Positions 41,001-54,200 of a stretch of DNA of 64,000 nt are shown one piece after another. Under the pieces are notes generated by a model. The model worked only from the letters and a program-made list of their open reading frames with translations, did no database searches and was not told the DNA's origin. The stretch's first letter is position 1, and every line of letters begins with the position of its first letter. This DNA comes from Acheta domesticus. Lineage: Eukaryota; Arthropoda; Insecta; Orthoptera; Gryllidae. Location of the stretch: NCBI GenBank assembly GCA_031308135.1, contig JAHLJT010008446.1, positions 165,962,241 through 166,026,240 of the forward strand, written 5' to 3'. Position numbers and translations under genes: made by a program.

Positions 41001-44000
41001 CAAATACTTTTTGCATCAAAGATCTCTAACAAAAGTCTCTGTGTGTATTAGATAAAGACTTCTCAATAAGACCGTTATTTTCACGCAACAAAAGAATAAT
41101 TTTATCAAATGTGTGTCCCAGTATTCCACACCGTGTTGTAGAAGCCAAGTTAATGACAATGGGAGTAAAAACAGTGTCAACTATGTCATTTATTCGGGCG
41201 GGTTTTTCAGATCCCGATTTGAACCACATACTAAGTTTTCGACGGCTAACATTTATTTCTCCTGAGGATGAGATCAAGATTCCTGAGTCTTTTCAAGTTA
41301 TAATAGATTGTTTACCTCTACTGGATATATGCAACATCTGATATTGCAACATCTGAAATATGCAAACATTACCCTTTCCAAGGTAAAGAACAAGGCCACC
41401 TTTCCAAGAATTGACCCAACAATAATCCCATTTGTAATCAAGATGTACCTTGTTTCTCTGTTGTATCTGAACTATCACCTAGAAATGATCTTATTTCACC
41501 ACTAGTCACTCTTTTGTTGAAAATGAATTACCAGAAATCAACCGTGAACGTTTCCCCCTCACCACCGAAATTCCTCTCAACCATTACTGGCTCATTCCAC
41601 ATTAAATTAACACAGTCATTTTACATCACCATCTCGAATTCAGATGAAATTTGACACATAAGTAGTATGAATGAACAATAAGAAAACTACAAATTTTGAG
41701 TAAAATAGTTCCACACATTTGTCAAATACAGCCATGTAAAATTTTACAAAATTGGGTGCCCCGAAAATGTTAAATTGCTGTAGAACCTCTCCAAATTAAG
41801 GTAGCTGAAAAAGGTGTCTTTTCAGCTTTCTTTACGGCCTTTTATATGATATATAACTCAACGGGGATTAGGTTTTAAACGTTTTTCGAATTTGAATTTA
41901 AAATTTTGATTCTGAGTTTTTTTCAAAATGCTCCGCTTTAAAAATTTTGAAAACTTTCTAAAACAATTCTTAGATGTTTTTGAACTGACCATGTAAGTAT
42001 AAATTTGGGATCATTATGGGTTCATATGGTAATCTTTACGTAAAATGCACAATATTTACTTAGGCTAAATTTCACTGATTTTAAATGCATTTCATTTCAA
42101 ATTAAAAGCCTTAATATAAATAAAATATTAATTTAGTGTTTTTTGTTGACGAGTGTGTACCAATGTATGTGTACATACAAATTGCTGGAAATGTCCATAT
42201 TTTCGAGAGCATGGACGGATGTATAAAAATCGCTGAAAATGTCCATATTAACGGGTGAGAGATATTTCAAAAAACTACATGTTTAATTTTTCAAAAACAA
42301 AAGGTTACAGCAAAATTAATTCTACGTTACCTTAAACAGTGCAAAAAGCACTGTCAGTACGAAAAGTTTGAAGGAAAAATTGGGAGCAGTTTTTGAGAAA
42401 ATGGTGTTTGAGCGTTTGTGAAAATGCAAAAATTTGAGCTCGTTTTCACAGAAAACTATTGAGTTTTCAAGAAACTTTGTTAATGTGGAGGCAGGTTAAC
42501 AGGGCTTGGTCAGTGCTGAGCAGAATTAATTTACAACATTGTTGTTTGCCAACGTTTCGGAAAATGTATTTCCTTCATCAGGGCTTACAACATCCAAATG
42601 ACTATATACATACTAACTGCTACATGCTGTGAACTGAATATCACAACAACCATATACCGTAACGATATTATTATTATTATTATTATTATTTTAATCAGTT
42701 TATTGCGCTATATATGAACAGCAAAGCATCTACAAGTCATTTTTTTAATTTGAACTCGAAAAAATGTTTTCTTCGCTGTAAGTACTTACTATGTAGATAT
42801 TTTAACCTCATATTTTGAAAATAATAATATTTTCTACATCCAAACATGTAGGAAAAATCGAGTCGAATTGCAAACTAAGGCCGCAAAACCACCTTATCCG
42901 GCTAGAGCCTTTGTAAAGAATTTAACGATCTTTAAAATTGTACATAACTATCTTTGCGTTAAGATCAACCATTAAAAAGTTATTACGCAAAAACAAAAAT
43001 ACCCTTTTTTTTTGTTTTTTTTTGTTTTTGGCTATCAAAACTTGTCCCGAAGTATTTCGAGGTGGAAAACGTATAGTTCTCTTACTAATAAGAGTATAAA
43101 CAATATAACAAAATCTATCTCACCTTTTGCTAGGCAAAGTGACTTATTGACTGCACTATATGTAGCATCCAACTGCGTGGTACCACCATTCATTTTACTT
43201 TCACGAATCACAGTAAATTATGAAACGGATCGCAGCAAATTATGAGTCACGACGGGCTACTATGTGTGTAGCCAAATTACACACAAAATTCTTATATTTT
43301 CAAAAAATTCAACATGACCTTATTTAAATATGTTTTTGATTAACATATTTCAGTAAGAAACTAGTGGTGCTACAGAATGGCAGCTTAATTTTCCAGTTTC
43401 CTAATAGTAGAACGGAAATATTATTTTAAGAATATTAAAGAACAGTAAAACCTCGTTTTAAATGGCAATTTTCTTAGAAACGTTTGGAGCCGTTTTTAAG
43501 AAAATGGAGTTTAAGCGCCTTCTGTAAATTCGAAATTTGAAGCTCTTTTTCACTGAAATTTTTTGAGTGTTCGAAAAACTTTATTAGAAGTCATTTGAAG
43601 CACTTTAACTCACAAATACAATAGTGTTTACAGATTGCTGGAAATGTGCATATACACGGTGTGAGAGATCTTGCGAAAAAATTACATCTGTTTAAAAAAA
43701 ATACCCCAAAATGAACTGTACGTCGTATTAAAGAGTGTAATTAGCTCTATCCGTTCGAAAAATTTGAAGAAAAAAATTTGGCGCCATTTATGAGAAAATG
43801 GTGTTTGAGCGTTACTGAAACTGAAGTTACTGGCGTTCTACGGAACGGATTTACACTCTAATGTAAAGCGCCATCCAATCTTGTACGCACCACGATTTTG
43901 AATGTATATTTGGTCAAAAATGTGCGCATTAGATTCGCGGAAATACGGGGTACGCTACGAGCACGTTCTCCGTAACAATGTTTGGTTTTCTGATTTCTCC

Positions 44001-47000
44001 GACTGCAAAAAAATAAATTCGCTTTCATGCCGTTCTCTAGATTTACTTGGCAATAAATCTAAAGTTGCTGCCGCAGCTTGTTCCAAAATCTAAATAAATA
44101 AACAAAGTCGGGTTAGTTACACCATTTATAACTCAAGAACGGCTGGGCCAATCTTAATTATCTCCGATTTGTTGAATTCATCATCAAAATCACTAGATGG
44201 CGCTGTAGAACAAAAGAAAATATGCATTTCAAATGCAACCTGCAACACTCGATAATATTTTTTAAATCTATATCGTTAAATAAATCCTAAAAGACGCGTT
44301 CTAGGGCATTAAAAACTAAAATTTTGAGGCGAAAGGCCTCAAAGAAACAGTTCTCACACCGTAATCTACAGGATAGAACTTCTTGAACACTCTATTACGT
44401 TTTTGCTGGTCCGGCGCTTCTCGATATTACCTCACCTGCTCAGTGACATGCCGCATTCGCAACTTAATGTGAATGAGAGGGACAGAAAGCGGCAGAGAAC
44501 GACAAAGACACACTGACACAGTCAGATAGACTGAGACAGGGACAGAGAGACAGAGAAAGAGAGAGATAAACAGAGAGAGAGGGAAGGAAAAAGGGAGGAG
44601 ATGAAGGGCAGAACGTCTGCCGAGTTCCCCTACTATTAAAATAAATTGTCAAATACGTCTTTTTCCTCAATTGCAGATGCCGCGTAATGTCCTTCTCAGT
44701 TATGAAACGAAAATCAAAACAAACAAAAAGACGTAGTATGTCTTGGTAATCTTCAATGAAATTGGTATTCACACGGACAAATTATATTAATTATGGTCTT
44801 GAATAAAAATATTGTGTATCACGCCGCAAAATTTACTCCATGACATGTCGGTATTCGTAGGCTTGGCCTATCGGCATCGTTCGGGAACTCTCCGTGTAGT
44901 CATGCAAACATCCACTTTATTGTATTGTAATGTAAAATGCTATATAAAAAGTTGTGGTGAGAAAATGATTGTGAAGATACGCTTTGAAATATTTTGAATA
45001 TCTATTCCTAATTGACTAATTTCTTGCATTCGTTTTCAGCCATCAAATATATTTTTTTCTCTGAATGGACAAATCAAAGTTGGAGATTTCGGCTTGGTAA
45101 CAACCATTGCGAAGGATATGATGTCTGACGTATGTGAAACCAAAACCAAGTTTGATAAGGAAGGAAAGCACACTGCACAAGTCGGTACACAATTGTACAT
45201 GAGTCCAGAACAGGTATGCCATAAAATTCTATATATTAAATTTAAATGTCATTGTGGTATTTTGTCTCAAGGATTTCGTTTTTGTAGTTTTCGATTGGAA
45301 ACGCAACACATTGCTTGAAAACACTGCTTAACAGTGAAATGTGAAGACATGAAATAAATGGTTTCTGATTGTGTAGTCCTAATTATGAATATCACCTTAA
45401 ATATTACTCCATTGGTGTCATTTTCAAAATAAGTGAAGATTGTTTTGCCTCTACAAAAGGGAATTTTCCCTTGAACATTCATTTTATGCGTACTTTTTAC
45501 TCATTCAACACATCATCCACCCAAGGTAACGCAAAATGAGATGAATCATCTTATGAGTGAACTTGTGGGAAACTCTCTCCTAACTGCAAGTTAATTCTGA
45601 AAGACATTTTTAATGTCTTTTCATCAAGTACAATAAAAAAAACCATTGTTAATGACTTTTCTTCCAGAGGGATGCAACATGTTCTTAAATTTCACTTCAC
45701 CGTGTTTGGATCTTTGAATGTTATGGTAGAGGTTTTGATGACCATGGTGACCGTATTCATCAAACTTTTTCAGTGTTTAAACGTCGATACCAGTGTCAAG
45801 GAAAAGAAAAACTGCTAACAATTTTCAAAACTCTAAACACATTTCGAAAAAGAAAACATTATTTCTTTTTAGTTCGTAGCACATTTACTTCGAGAGGGAA
45901 TGTATTTTTAACAGGTCATTATAAGTTGGCCCTGAAGCTGTGGGCATTTCCTTGTTCCTTCACACGCCACTTAACTCCTCTGCCCGCAGCGCCGCGCTAC
46001 TCCGCCAGCCATCCGAAATGCGATCCCTCGTCCGCGCCCCTCACTCCCAAGGTGGCAGAAGGGGGGTCGGCGGCGGGTTGGCGGTGGCGACGGAGTTAAA
46101 TCCCTCGCCACGCCAACAGAGGGCAGTAGCATGTCGTCCGCTGAGGCCGGCTGGCGCGTTACTGCATCATATCTTGTCCGAACGGCGAACTAACAACTGA
46201 TTTGGGAACAGCGGGAATTGTTTTTAAAGTGGGACGCGCGGAATTCATATTTTGACCCCCATAATCCACTGCAACATCATGGGGCGCCTAGATCGGACGG
46301 GAAGCTGCTAATTTGTCGAAAGAGCGCCCAGCTGCGTGAAAAGTTAAATGTTATAGCCCGCGCCGGGAAAATGTGCTAACAACCAGGGAATCAGGAATAC
46401 ATCCCCGGTAGTAGGTAACTATTTGCTGGACAGAATTCAGGGATGCATATGACATCCATTACAAACGAAAAGCCGAGGGAAATCATCTTTACTTGATGTA
46501 AGCTCAAAATAATGCTACCAGGTAGAGGGAAACTCAGTATTCATACTTATTTGTAATAAGTATGTGTGTTAAAAGAAAATTTAGTACAATAAGGTTGGTA
46601 GACACTAAAAAGGAAAAAGTTGTAAGTTCCTTGAAAACAGTTAGTAGCATGTGGTCAGTAGTATGAAGCGTCTCGTCTGCAACCTGTATGTATGTTATTT
46701 TGCTCCAAATAAAAGTGTTCAAATCAGTCTATAAATTCTTCTCAAGTTGTAAAATCTATCAGGTTATGGACCCAGATGCGCGTTCGAAGATAAATACACT
46801 TGAAGATATCTTTTTAGAATCGTAATAGACACAAAATATTCGGAGTAAAAATGGATTTAGTAAAGCATATTAAGTGCCTAAATAGTGAAGCAGACTGGCC
46901 GATATGGAAACGCAAGATACGAGATTTGCTGGATTACCACGGAGGAGCTTTAGATGCAATCGACGGTAAGCTAGTGAAACCGCAGGAACTGGCAGCAGGT

Positions 47001-50000
47001 GCTGATGAAGCTGAGGTGAAAGATCACAAGGTGAAGTCTGATTTGTATCGAAAAGCAAATAGCTATGCCAAGTCTATGATTACAAGTGCAGTGACAGACG
47101 TTTATCAGAAAATCATGGACAAGGAAACGGCACATGATACTTGGGAGGCATTAAAGCAAAATTTCGAAGCGTCTTCCAAGGATCAACTGTTCAAAATATG
47201 TACAGATTTCTTTGCATTGAGTGGAACTCCTGGAGAGGATGTTTCAACACATATTGCAAAGTTGACAGGTTTGTGGAACGAGCTGAATAATGGGCTTAAG
47301 GCGAAAGAAGAAAATGTTTTACCTGATTGGCTGCATGGAACACGAAGTTACTGGAAGGAGACTCAACTCTGGGTGTGGGTGTATGTACCATAAACGTCAG
47401 CAGCTACTTAGAAAACAAAAAACAACAAAAAAATCTAGACCCCTTTTGCTTCAGCGACATAACTCTGTAAAAGAAAGAACCACCAAGTAACCTTTCAAAG
47501 CAGCCAATGGCGTGAGCGGTAGCGAGAAAGTTAATATTGGAATAGATTTTGAGAACATGTTCTTTTTATGCAGTTGCTTGTATGTTTTCTGTATCCAAAT
47601 AATGACAAACTTGTGGTGCTAGATACTGACACAGAGTTTCTCGAACCTGTTAGTTTCCAAATATTTTTCGTCTGGGGTAACTTTGGGGCTTCTGAGCTAC
47701 TGTGCAAACGTGTCAATGAGGAAGGAGAATAGATATGTCCTGCAAAATGCAACAAGGCTTTGAACACACAGAATGTCTTCTCCTCAAATTTCAGTATTAG
47801 CATTGTATTATCCAATTGATTTAGACAATTCCATCATATTCTACAGACTTAAATGTAATTCATAAATTTAAAACTAGTGGTCCTACAAACGGAACAGACT
47901 TTCTCGTAATGTTTGTAACAGTAAGCAGTAAACAGCAGTAATAGATTTCGTAATGATCTTATCAACAAACATTTAATTTATCAATCCCTGTACATTTTTC
48001 AAACGCCTGTGCGAGATGATTTTTTTCCATTGAAATGAGAATATTCTGTCAATTCCAACTTAAATTAATGTTCAGTCTTGGTTCGAGTCTTCAAACACAT
48101 GACGATACTTATTTAATAAGAAATGAAATATATTATAGAATTTGTCAATATTCTGATCAAATTCCTTAAATTTCTTTTAAAATGGTTCATCAATATACTC
48201 CATAAGCTAAGGTGACCAGGCGTCCCTATTTTTGAGATGTATTGTTTTGAAACGGAAACGAAACGCCAAAATCTCCCGTTCTTGTGACAATGACGAATCG
48301 GCATAAAGGGCCGACAACAATTTTAAATTTATGAGAATATATTCCGTTGGGTTTGGATTAATTTATAAAAATGTAAGTGCGAGTAAATCATACGCTCCAG
48401 TACCACATAAAAATGTTTCACACACTATTGAAATCAAGAAAGGAGAGAGAGATTCAACGGTGGTTCTAGGAAGGGAAAAGGAGCTATCGCATTATCTGAG
48501 CTTGTGTATACTTTGTCGCTATCGATATCGTTACCGAGAACTTCAATAATCGAAACCTTCTGCATATAGGAGTTTCTATGCGACTTAGCAAGCAATCTTA
48601 ATTGAGGAATACGGACCAACTTTGAAATGAATTAAAGTGAATTGAAACATGAGGTGCTGAATATTGCATTCTAATGATCTTTTTCACATTTTTCTCCATT
48701 TTCTGGTCCTTTTTAAACATTTTCCTTATCAAATATGGAGGCTGGTAATCGTACTGTTTCACATGAATACAGTCAACCCAACAACATTGAAAACTGCAAA
48801 CATGATTGAATGAAATTCATTTTGTGTTGTGACCAGTGGCGTAGCGAGGTAATTTTTTCTGGGTAGGCTCTAGAGCTGATTTACTTTTTATTTATTGCAG
48901 TATCTCAAAATGACAATTGTCTCATGTCTCACTGTTCATTTATTATTATCGTCTCCTGTATTATTTCAGTAGTATACCTTTAGGTTCCGGCTCTCACACG
49001 CAACCAATCTTTATAAATGAGGGCTCTAAAGAAAGAGAATTTCACGGAGACTTGACGAATTCCACTTTAACTTTAAAAATATGGATACTTTATTTAAAAA
49101 AACGCATCGAAATATTCATGTAAAATGCAACCCGCATCACTTATCAATCTTCATCGGCAAATAACTCATAAACAAAGCATTTTAGAGCCTTAAAAACTAA
49201 AATTTTGAGGCCAAAGGCCTCAACGAAACGTTTCTCAAACCATAATCTACAAGATGAGACATTTTTTGATCCATTCAATTAACTTTTCGATTTCACACTT
49301 CAATACTATCAAAGCCACCTCAATATTTCAGTCCTTCCTGCTGGTAGCAATTTTTGTGGCGACACGCTTAGAAGGCTTAAATTCGACTATATTTACGCTT
49401 TCTGTTAACACCGTAGTTTGTGCAGTCTGACGAGGTTTATTTGCATAATCATTCATTCAAGATTTGCTCTCCAGCAACAACTAGAAGTACTATTATAGTT
49501 GCTTGATACCTATACCAATGAAGATTGTTTCTTATGCGTGTAGTGAAACTATTCAATTAACGTTTTTTCATGGTCTATAAGTGCTGTGTACTTAATTGTG
49601 GAGGGATGTGGGTTTTCAGTGAAGAGTGAAGACTGTGTTTGTGTTTTATCTGTACCAATATTTTCGTTATCATTCGATGAAATTTTCAAGTCAACGGGTT
49701 CAAACACGTAGCTTTCTAAAAAATAAAAAGCTAATATTTTTGTGACTATCACAAAAAACTAAAACCTAATTGACAAAGAATATTGAATAATTTCTTCAAA
49801 TGTCTTTAAGTAAGTGTTGGTAATTGTTCGAAGAAAATTCTCCATGATATTGAATAAATATTTATTGAATATTTCTTTTACACATTAATTGCATTGTTTT
49901 TTATTTTTATTTGTAATTGTGTTAGTACATTGCAAGTTACCTTTATAGATTTTAAACAAATAAACACGTTTCGTTAATTACTTTCCCTCTTAGAATGAAA

Positions 50001-51227
50001 AATATTTTATTATATAGGAGCGAATATTTTGTCAACAAAACTCGAAAAAAACTCTCTTCTGTATTCAAAATTCGACTAGAATATGGTTTAGGATAGAGAC
50101 CACAGAATTATGAAAACGTGCACAAAATTCACTTCTCCCCATAGCTCGTCATACGCAGTTTTTAACTGTTTTTGACGTAAATAAATAAATAAAATAGAAG
50201 GATAGGGATGAGTGTGGGGTCTAACATGCGAGAGTTCTCGCACGGGTACGCAGAGGTAGTGGAAGAAAACTTGTGCTATGGCACAACACAAAAAACAAAT
50301 TTTTTAAAGTAGCTAAAGTAAAATAGTTTGAAATAAATGGAAAACATAAATCAAACGCGCTAGCCTACAATACTACGTGAATCAATTAAAAAACAACTTA
50401 AATTTAAAATTATAGAAAGAATAGTACAACCCGACAACTGCCAATGATCGCAGTCCAAACGCACGAGTTAAATGTTGGCGGTATCTGGAAGTATGTACAT
50501 CAACGCCCAGCTGCAAACTCATATTGTAAATAAAACACCGTTTGATATTAAACTCAAAGTGTCGGTTCGTTAAGATATTAAAAATGCAACCATCGTTTGA
50601 GCAACATTCCCATGTACCGAAGTGGGCTTACTAATGCCTACTAAATTGTCTCTAATGCTAACAAAAGGTATTTAGTACTCAAAGGTGAAAATGTTAGTTT
50701 GATTATTTTTTGGCTCGGAATTGCTTTTCTTGAGGTACGTAAGGAAGCAGAAACAATTCAATACTTTTTAGTAAACAATTTTTCAATTTTCTTACCCGAG
50801 CAAGCTGGCACACTGAAACCAACTCTGTTCTTCATAAGAAATCAAGGAAAGTTAAATAATATTGCAATGAGTAGGTCTGTTCTTGCCCGATCCGGTATTT
50901 TCGCAATACTTACTTGGCTTTCTGAAGAGTAAAAACCTTTTCTATTATTTGACTATCAAGGAAAGCGAAAAGCTAACTCTCAAGGAAGATTGAAAAATGT
51001 CTTCAAATGTTGATTTTAAAGAAGTATGAATTGTTCCAAGAACATCTCTCTATAATGTTGAATAAAATTTAATTGGAAATTTGTTTCAAACATCAATTGC
51101 ATTATTATTTTGTTTGATATTCTGTAAGTACATTAGTAGTTCCTCTCCTTTATGGAACGGATAGACAAATGGATAGGGAAAGGGTGAGATTTAACATGCG
51201 AGAGTTCTCGCACGGGTACGCTAGTTG

Positions 51228-51289
<62 letters not shown>

Positions 51290-54200
51290 CATTACATCAC
51301 GACTAAAGATGTTATGAGTCGGCTGAATATAAAATCTACTCCAGGTTGCAACCAGCTACCTAAGGAGCAGATCCGGTGACTGTCGGTGCTTCTACAATAC
51401 TTTGCGCAAAATGTGGGCTGTTCCAAATAAAGCAATTTCTTGCACTTCCCAGTCTTTTGAATTACCTGGGAGTTTAGACAAGTTCTTACACAAATTTTAC
51501 GGAACAAATCCCAGAGCTCCGATAACTATCTGGACGATTTATTATTATTATTGTTATTATTATTATTTTGTTCCCAAAATTTTGGGCTCACACACATACC
51601 ACACAGAAACAATATCAAAGCATGGTAACACTGACATATTTAAAATCTACAAAACAAATTAAGGCATTCTAACACATTAACATAAAATGTCATTTTTCCC
51701 AAAATAATAATAAAATTCTAGTAGTCCACTGTTTGTTGTCACCTCTTCCTACGTCTTCGGTTTCAACAAGAGGTTAGTCGTTCCGTTAAACTGAGTTTGT
51801 GTTGCGCGCCTGTCGTGTTCGTGTTGGAGTGTGGGCCCGCCGCACACTACGAACGAACTCGAGGATTCCCGAAGGCTAGCCTTCGGCTCGCTGTTGCCGA
51901 CTGTAGAAACAGCGTATCTGCGTCTCGCGAGCACACGAACTGCGCATGCGTTGTAGGCTCTGAATGCTAGAGCCTTCCTCCATTGTCGGGTAAGATCGCA
52001 ATTAAGCGGGAAGTTCAAGACGCAAAACCTAGGTGGAACGTGGTAATTGTGAATTGAAAAATTATCAATAAGCATGTTACGAAGTAATGAGAACGGTTTT
52101 TGTTTTTCATTAAATGTTTGGGTAGGCTCCGCCTTGCAGCCTAATGGGTAGCTACGCCACTGGTTGTGACACTTGTAGAAGCCAGTTGTTGTGAGAACTT
52201 GTGAAATATTGAAATATAGTGTCTTTTTGTAGACTGAGAGTGATAAAACGAGTGGATGCAGCATGTTACCCGTTTTTCCAAGGAATTGTCAGAATGTCAC
52301 ACTGTCCCGTTTTTGGGTTTTTAAGACTGGTCACCTTAGCTGCCTATTGGTCAGCGAATTCGTAGCTTCTTTTTCCGTAATGACTTACACGGCTCATCGA
52401 GTATATGACATGTTAACCATAATTTTTCCTGACTTATCGTCTATCATAACTTCGTACGCATACGTGTATCTTATCTCAATTCAATTACTCTAATTACGTT
52501 TTTCGTAAGTAACCATAACAATTGTTATTAAATCCCATCAACTCCTTTAGCCCAGATCTGTTTTATGCATTACAAATACTATCAAATCGTATTGACTCAC
52601 TGTATGTATGTCTTAACATCGCGGTCCTGCATCACTCAACATTTAGTTGCAATAGTAGCAATGCATCAAGGTCTTTTGGGCATTAAATACGTATGCACTC
52701 GCACATGTAAATAAGTTTTTTTTCGCACAGATTCACAGGGTAAATGAAAAATGTCCTAGAACAAACAATTACTGATAATCTGAATCAACATGGTGTATTT
52801 ATTAGTGTTACAGTATCATTCATATTTTAAATACTGTTGTGGTAGAAAAGCAGCTTCATTTTTTTCACAATTTCTTAGTTTTGGAACTTCTAATTGTTTA
52901 ATCAAAATTATGCTTTCGGAATATCATAGAAGAGTATGGACATTTTCGAAAGAAAATGTGGAGCCGTTTCTTAAACATTAATGTTGAAACGTTTTTGAAA
53001 ATGCGCCATTTTGAGTTTGCTTATACTAAAAAACTTGCAATTTTGAGAAATTTCATAAGCAATAATTTTATAAAGGTTGGTCCGCAAATGCATTAAACAA
53101 TGTAATACATCTGTAGGGGAAAGTTATGTTAACTGGTCCACTTTTTTAACTAGTTCTAAAATGTTATTTACTTGACCTATACATGTAAACTTTCGCATGA
53201 TATTTGAGAGTTTTCCTCTTATATTGTGGAAACAAACAACATTATTGTGCTTACAGTTATTGTCAAATACGCAATGTTTTGTACATTTGCAATAGGACCA
53301 ACTAACCTAACCGGTAAGATTAAGGGGACCGGAAATTGAAATAAGCTGTGAAAACAAAATGACTTTTAATAGATTGTTTTAATTCTTTTAAGCACAGACT
53401 TTTAATTTGAACGAAACTGAGGAGTTTTCACTACTTTACACAGCATTACCATTCTCATCTAGCAAAGGCTGTTAATAAAATTTTAGAAAATCGAATGAAA
53501 CTCTCGGAATGGCTCACACGCGGCATCATGTATTTGCGACTCAAAGCGGGAGACAGTTCTTTGGTGAAGAACTGCAGGCCAATCACTCGTCTGCCAACTA
53601 ATGTACAAAGTTATAACTGCAGTCATAGCTAACAAAATGTGTAAATACCTACATAAAAAACATTTATTTCCAGTTGAATATAAAGATTGTCCTTAAAGAT
53701 TCGTACGGCTGAAAGGAAAGCTTGCTACTAAATAAAGGCACCTTGAATGATGTAAGGAAACGAAAACGTAATAAAAGCATGGCTAGGATTGACTACTAGA
53801 AGGCCTTCGACAGTGTACCACACGATTGTATTTTGAAAACCCTGGAGATCTATCGATTTCATCCTAGACTTATTGAGTTTTTGGTGTGAAGTCGCGAAGG
53901 CACTAGGTTACTAATACACAGCGGAAGGAAGTAGCAGAAACTTGAAGTATTCAGATTAACAGAGGTATAATTCAAGGAGATTCACTATCTTCTTTGATAT
54001 TATGCGTTATTTGGATCCCACTTTCGAGACAGCTGTCGCACTCTGACTTTGTTTTCAGGCTTCATGGTGATAAAAGGCCAGTATCACATTTGTTTTACGG
54101 GGATGATCTTAAAGTGTTTGCTAAGAATGAAGCGATTTTCTCCCAAATGCTGTCATCAGTGATTTTAGGAAAGACATTTGCATGAAGTTTGGTCTGGACA

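Larger units (their letters stand above)
48834..52162. mobile_element. hAT-like DNA transposon, non-autonomous, 3329 bp
   Basis: The ends are perfect 12-bp inverted repeats: CAGTGGCGTAGC at 48834-48845 and its complement at 52151-52162. They are flanked by a perfect 8-bp duplication, GTTGTGAC. An 8-bp duplication with CAGxGGCG-type ends fits the hAT superfamily. No transposase is encoded. The inside carries a dispersed repeat (49110-49270), two Helitron-type 3' ends (50227 and 51197), a LINE tail on the minus strand (51229-51535) and a GC-rich patch (51740-52010). It is therefore a non-autonomous element, or a decayed copy loaded with later insertions. Confidence 0.75.

Noticed and set aside
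44472..44610. Minus-strand open frame with long S/L/C-rich end
   Set aside because: It is a translation of the GACAGAGA low-complexity tract.
51749..52264. 171-codon open frame on the minus strand
   Set aside because: It lies across the right end of the hAT-like element and its target duplication and has no family resemblance. It looks like a chance frame.
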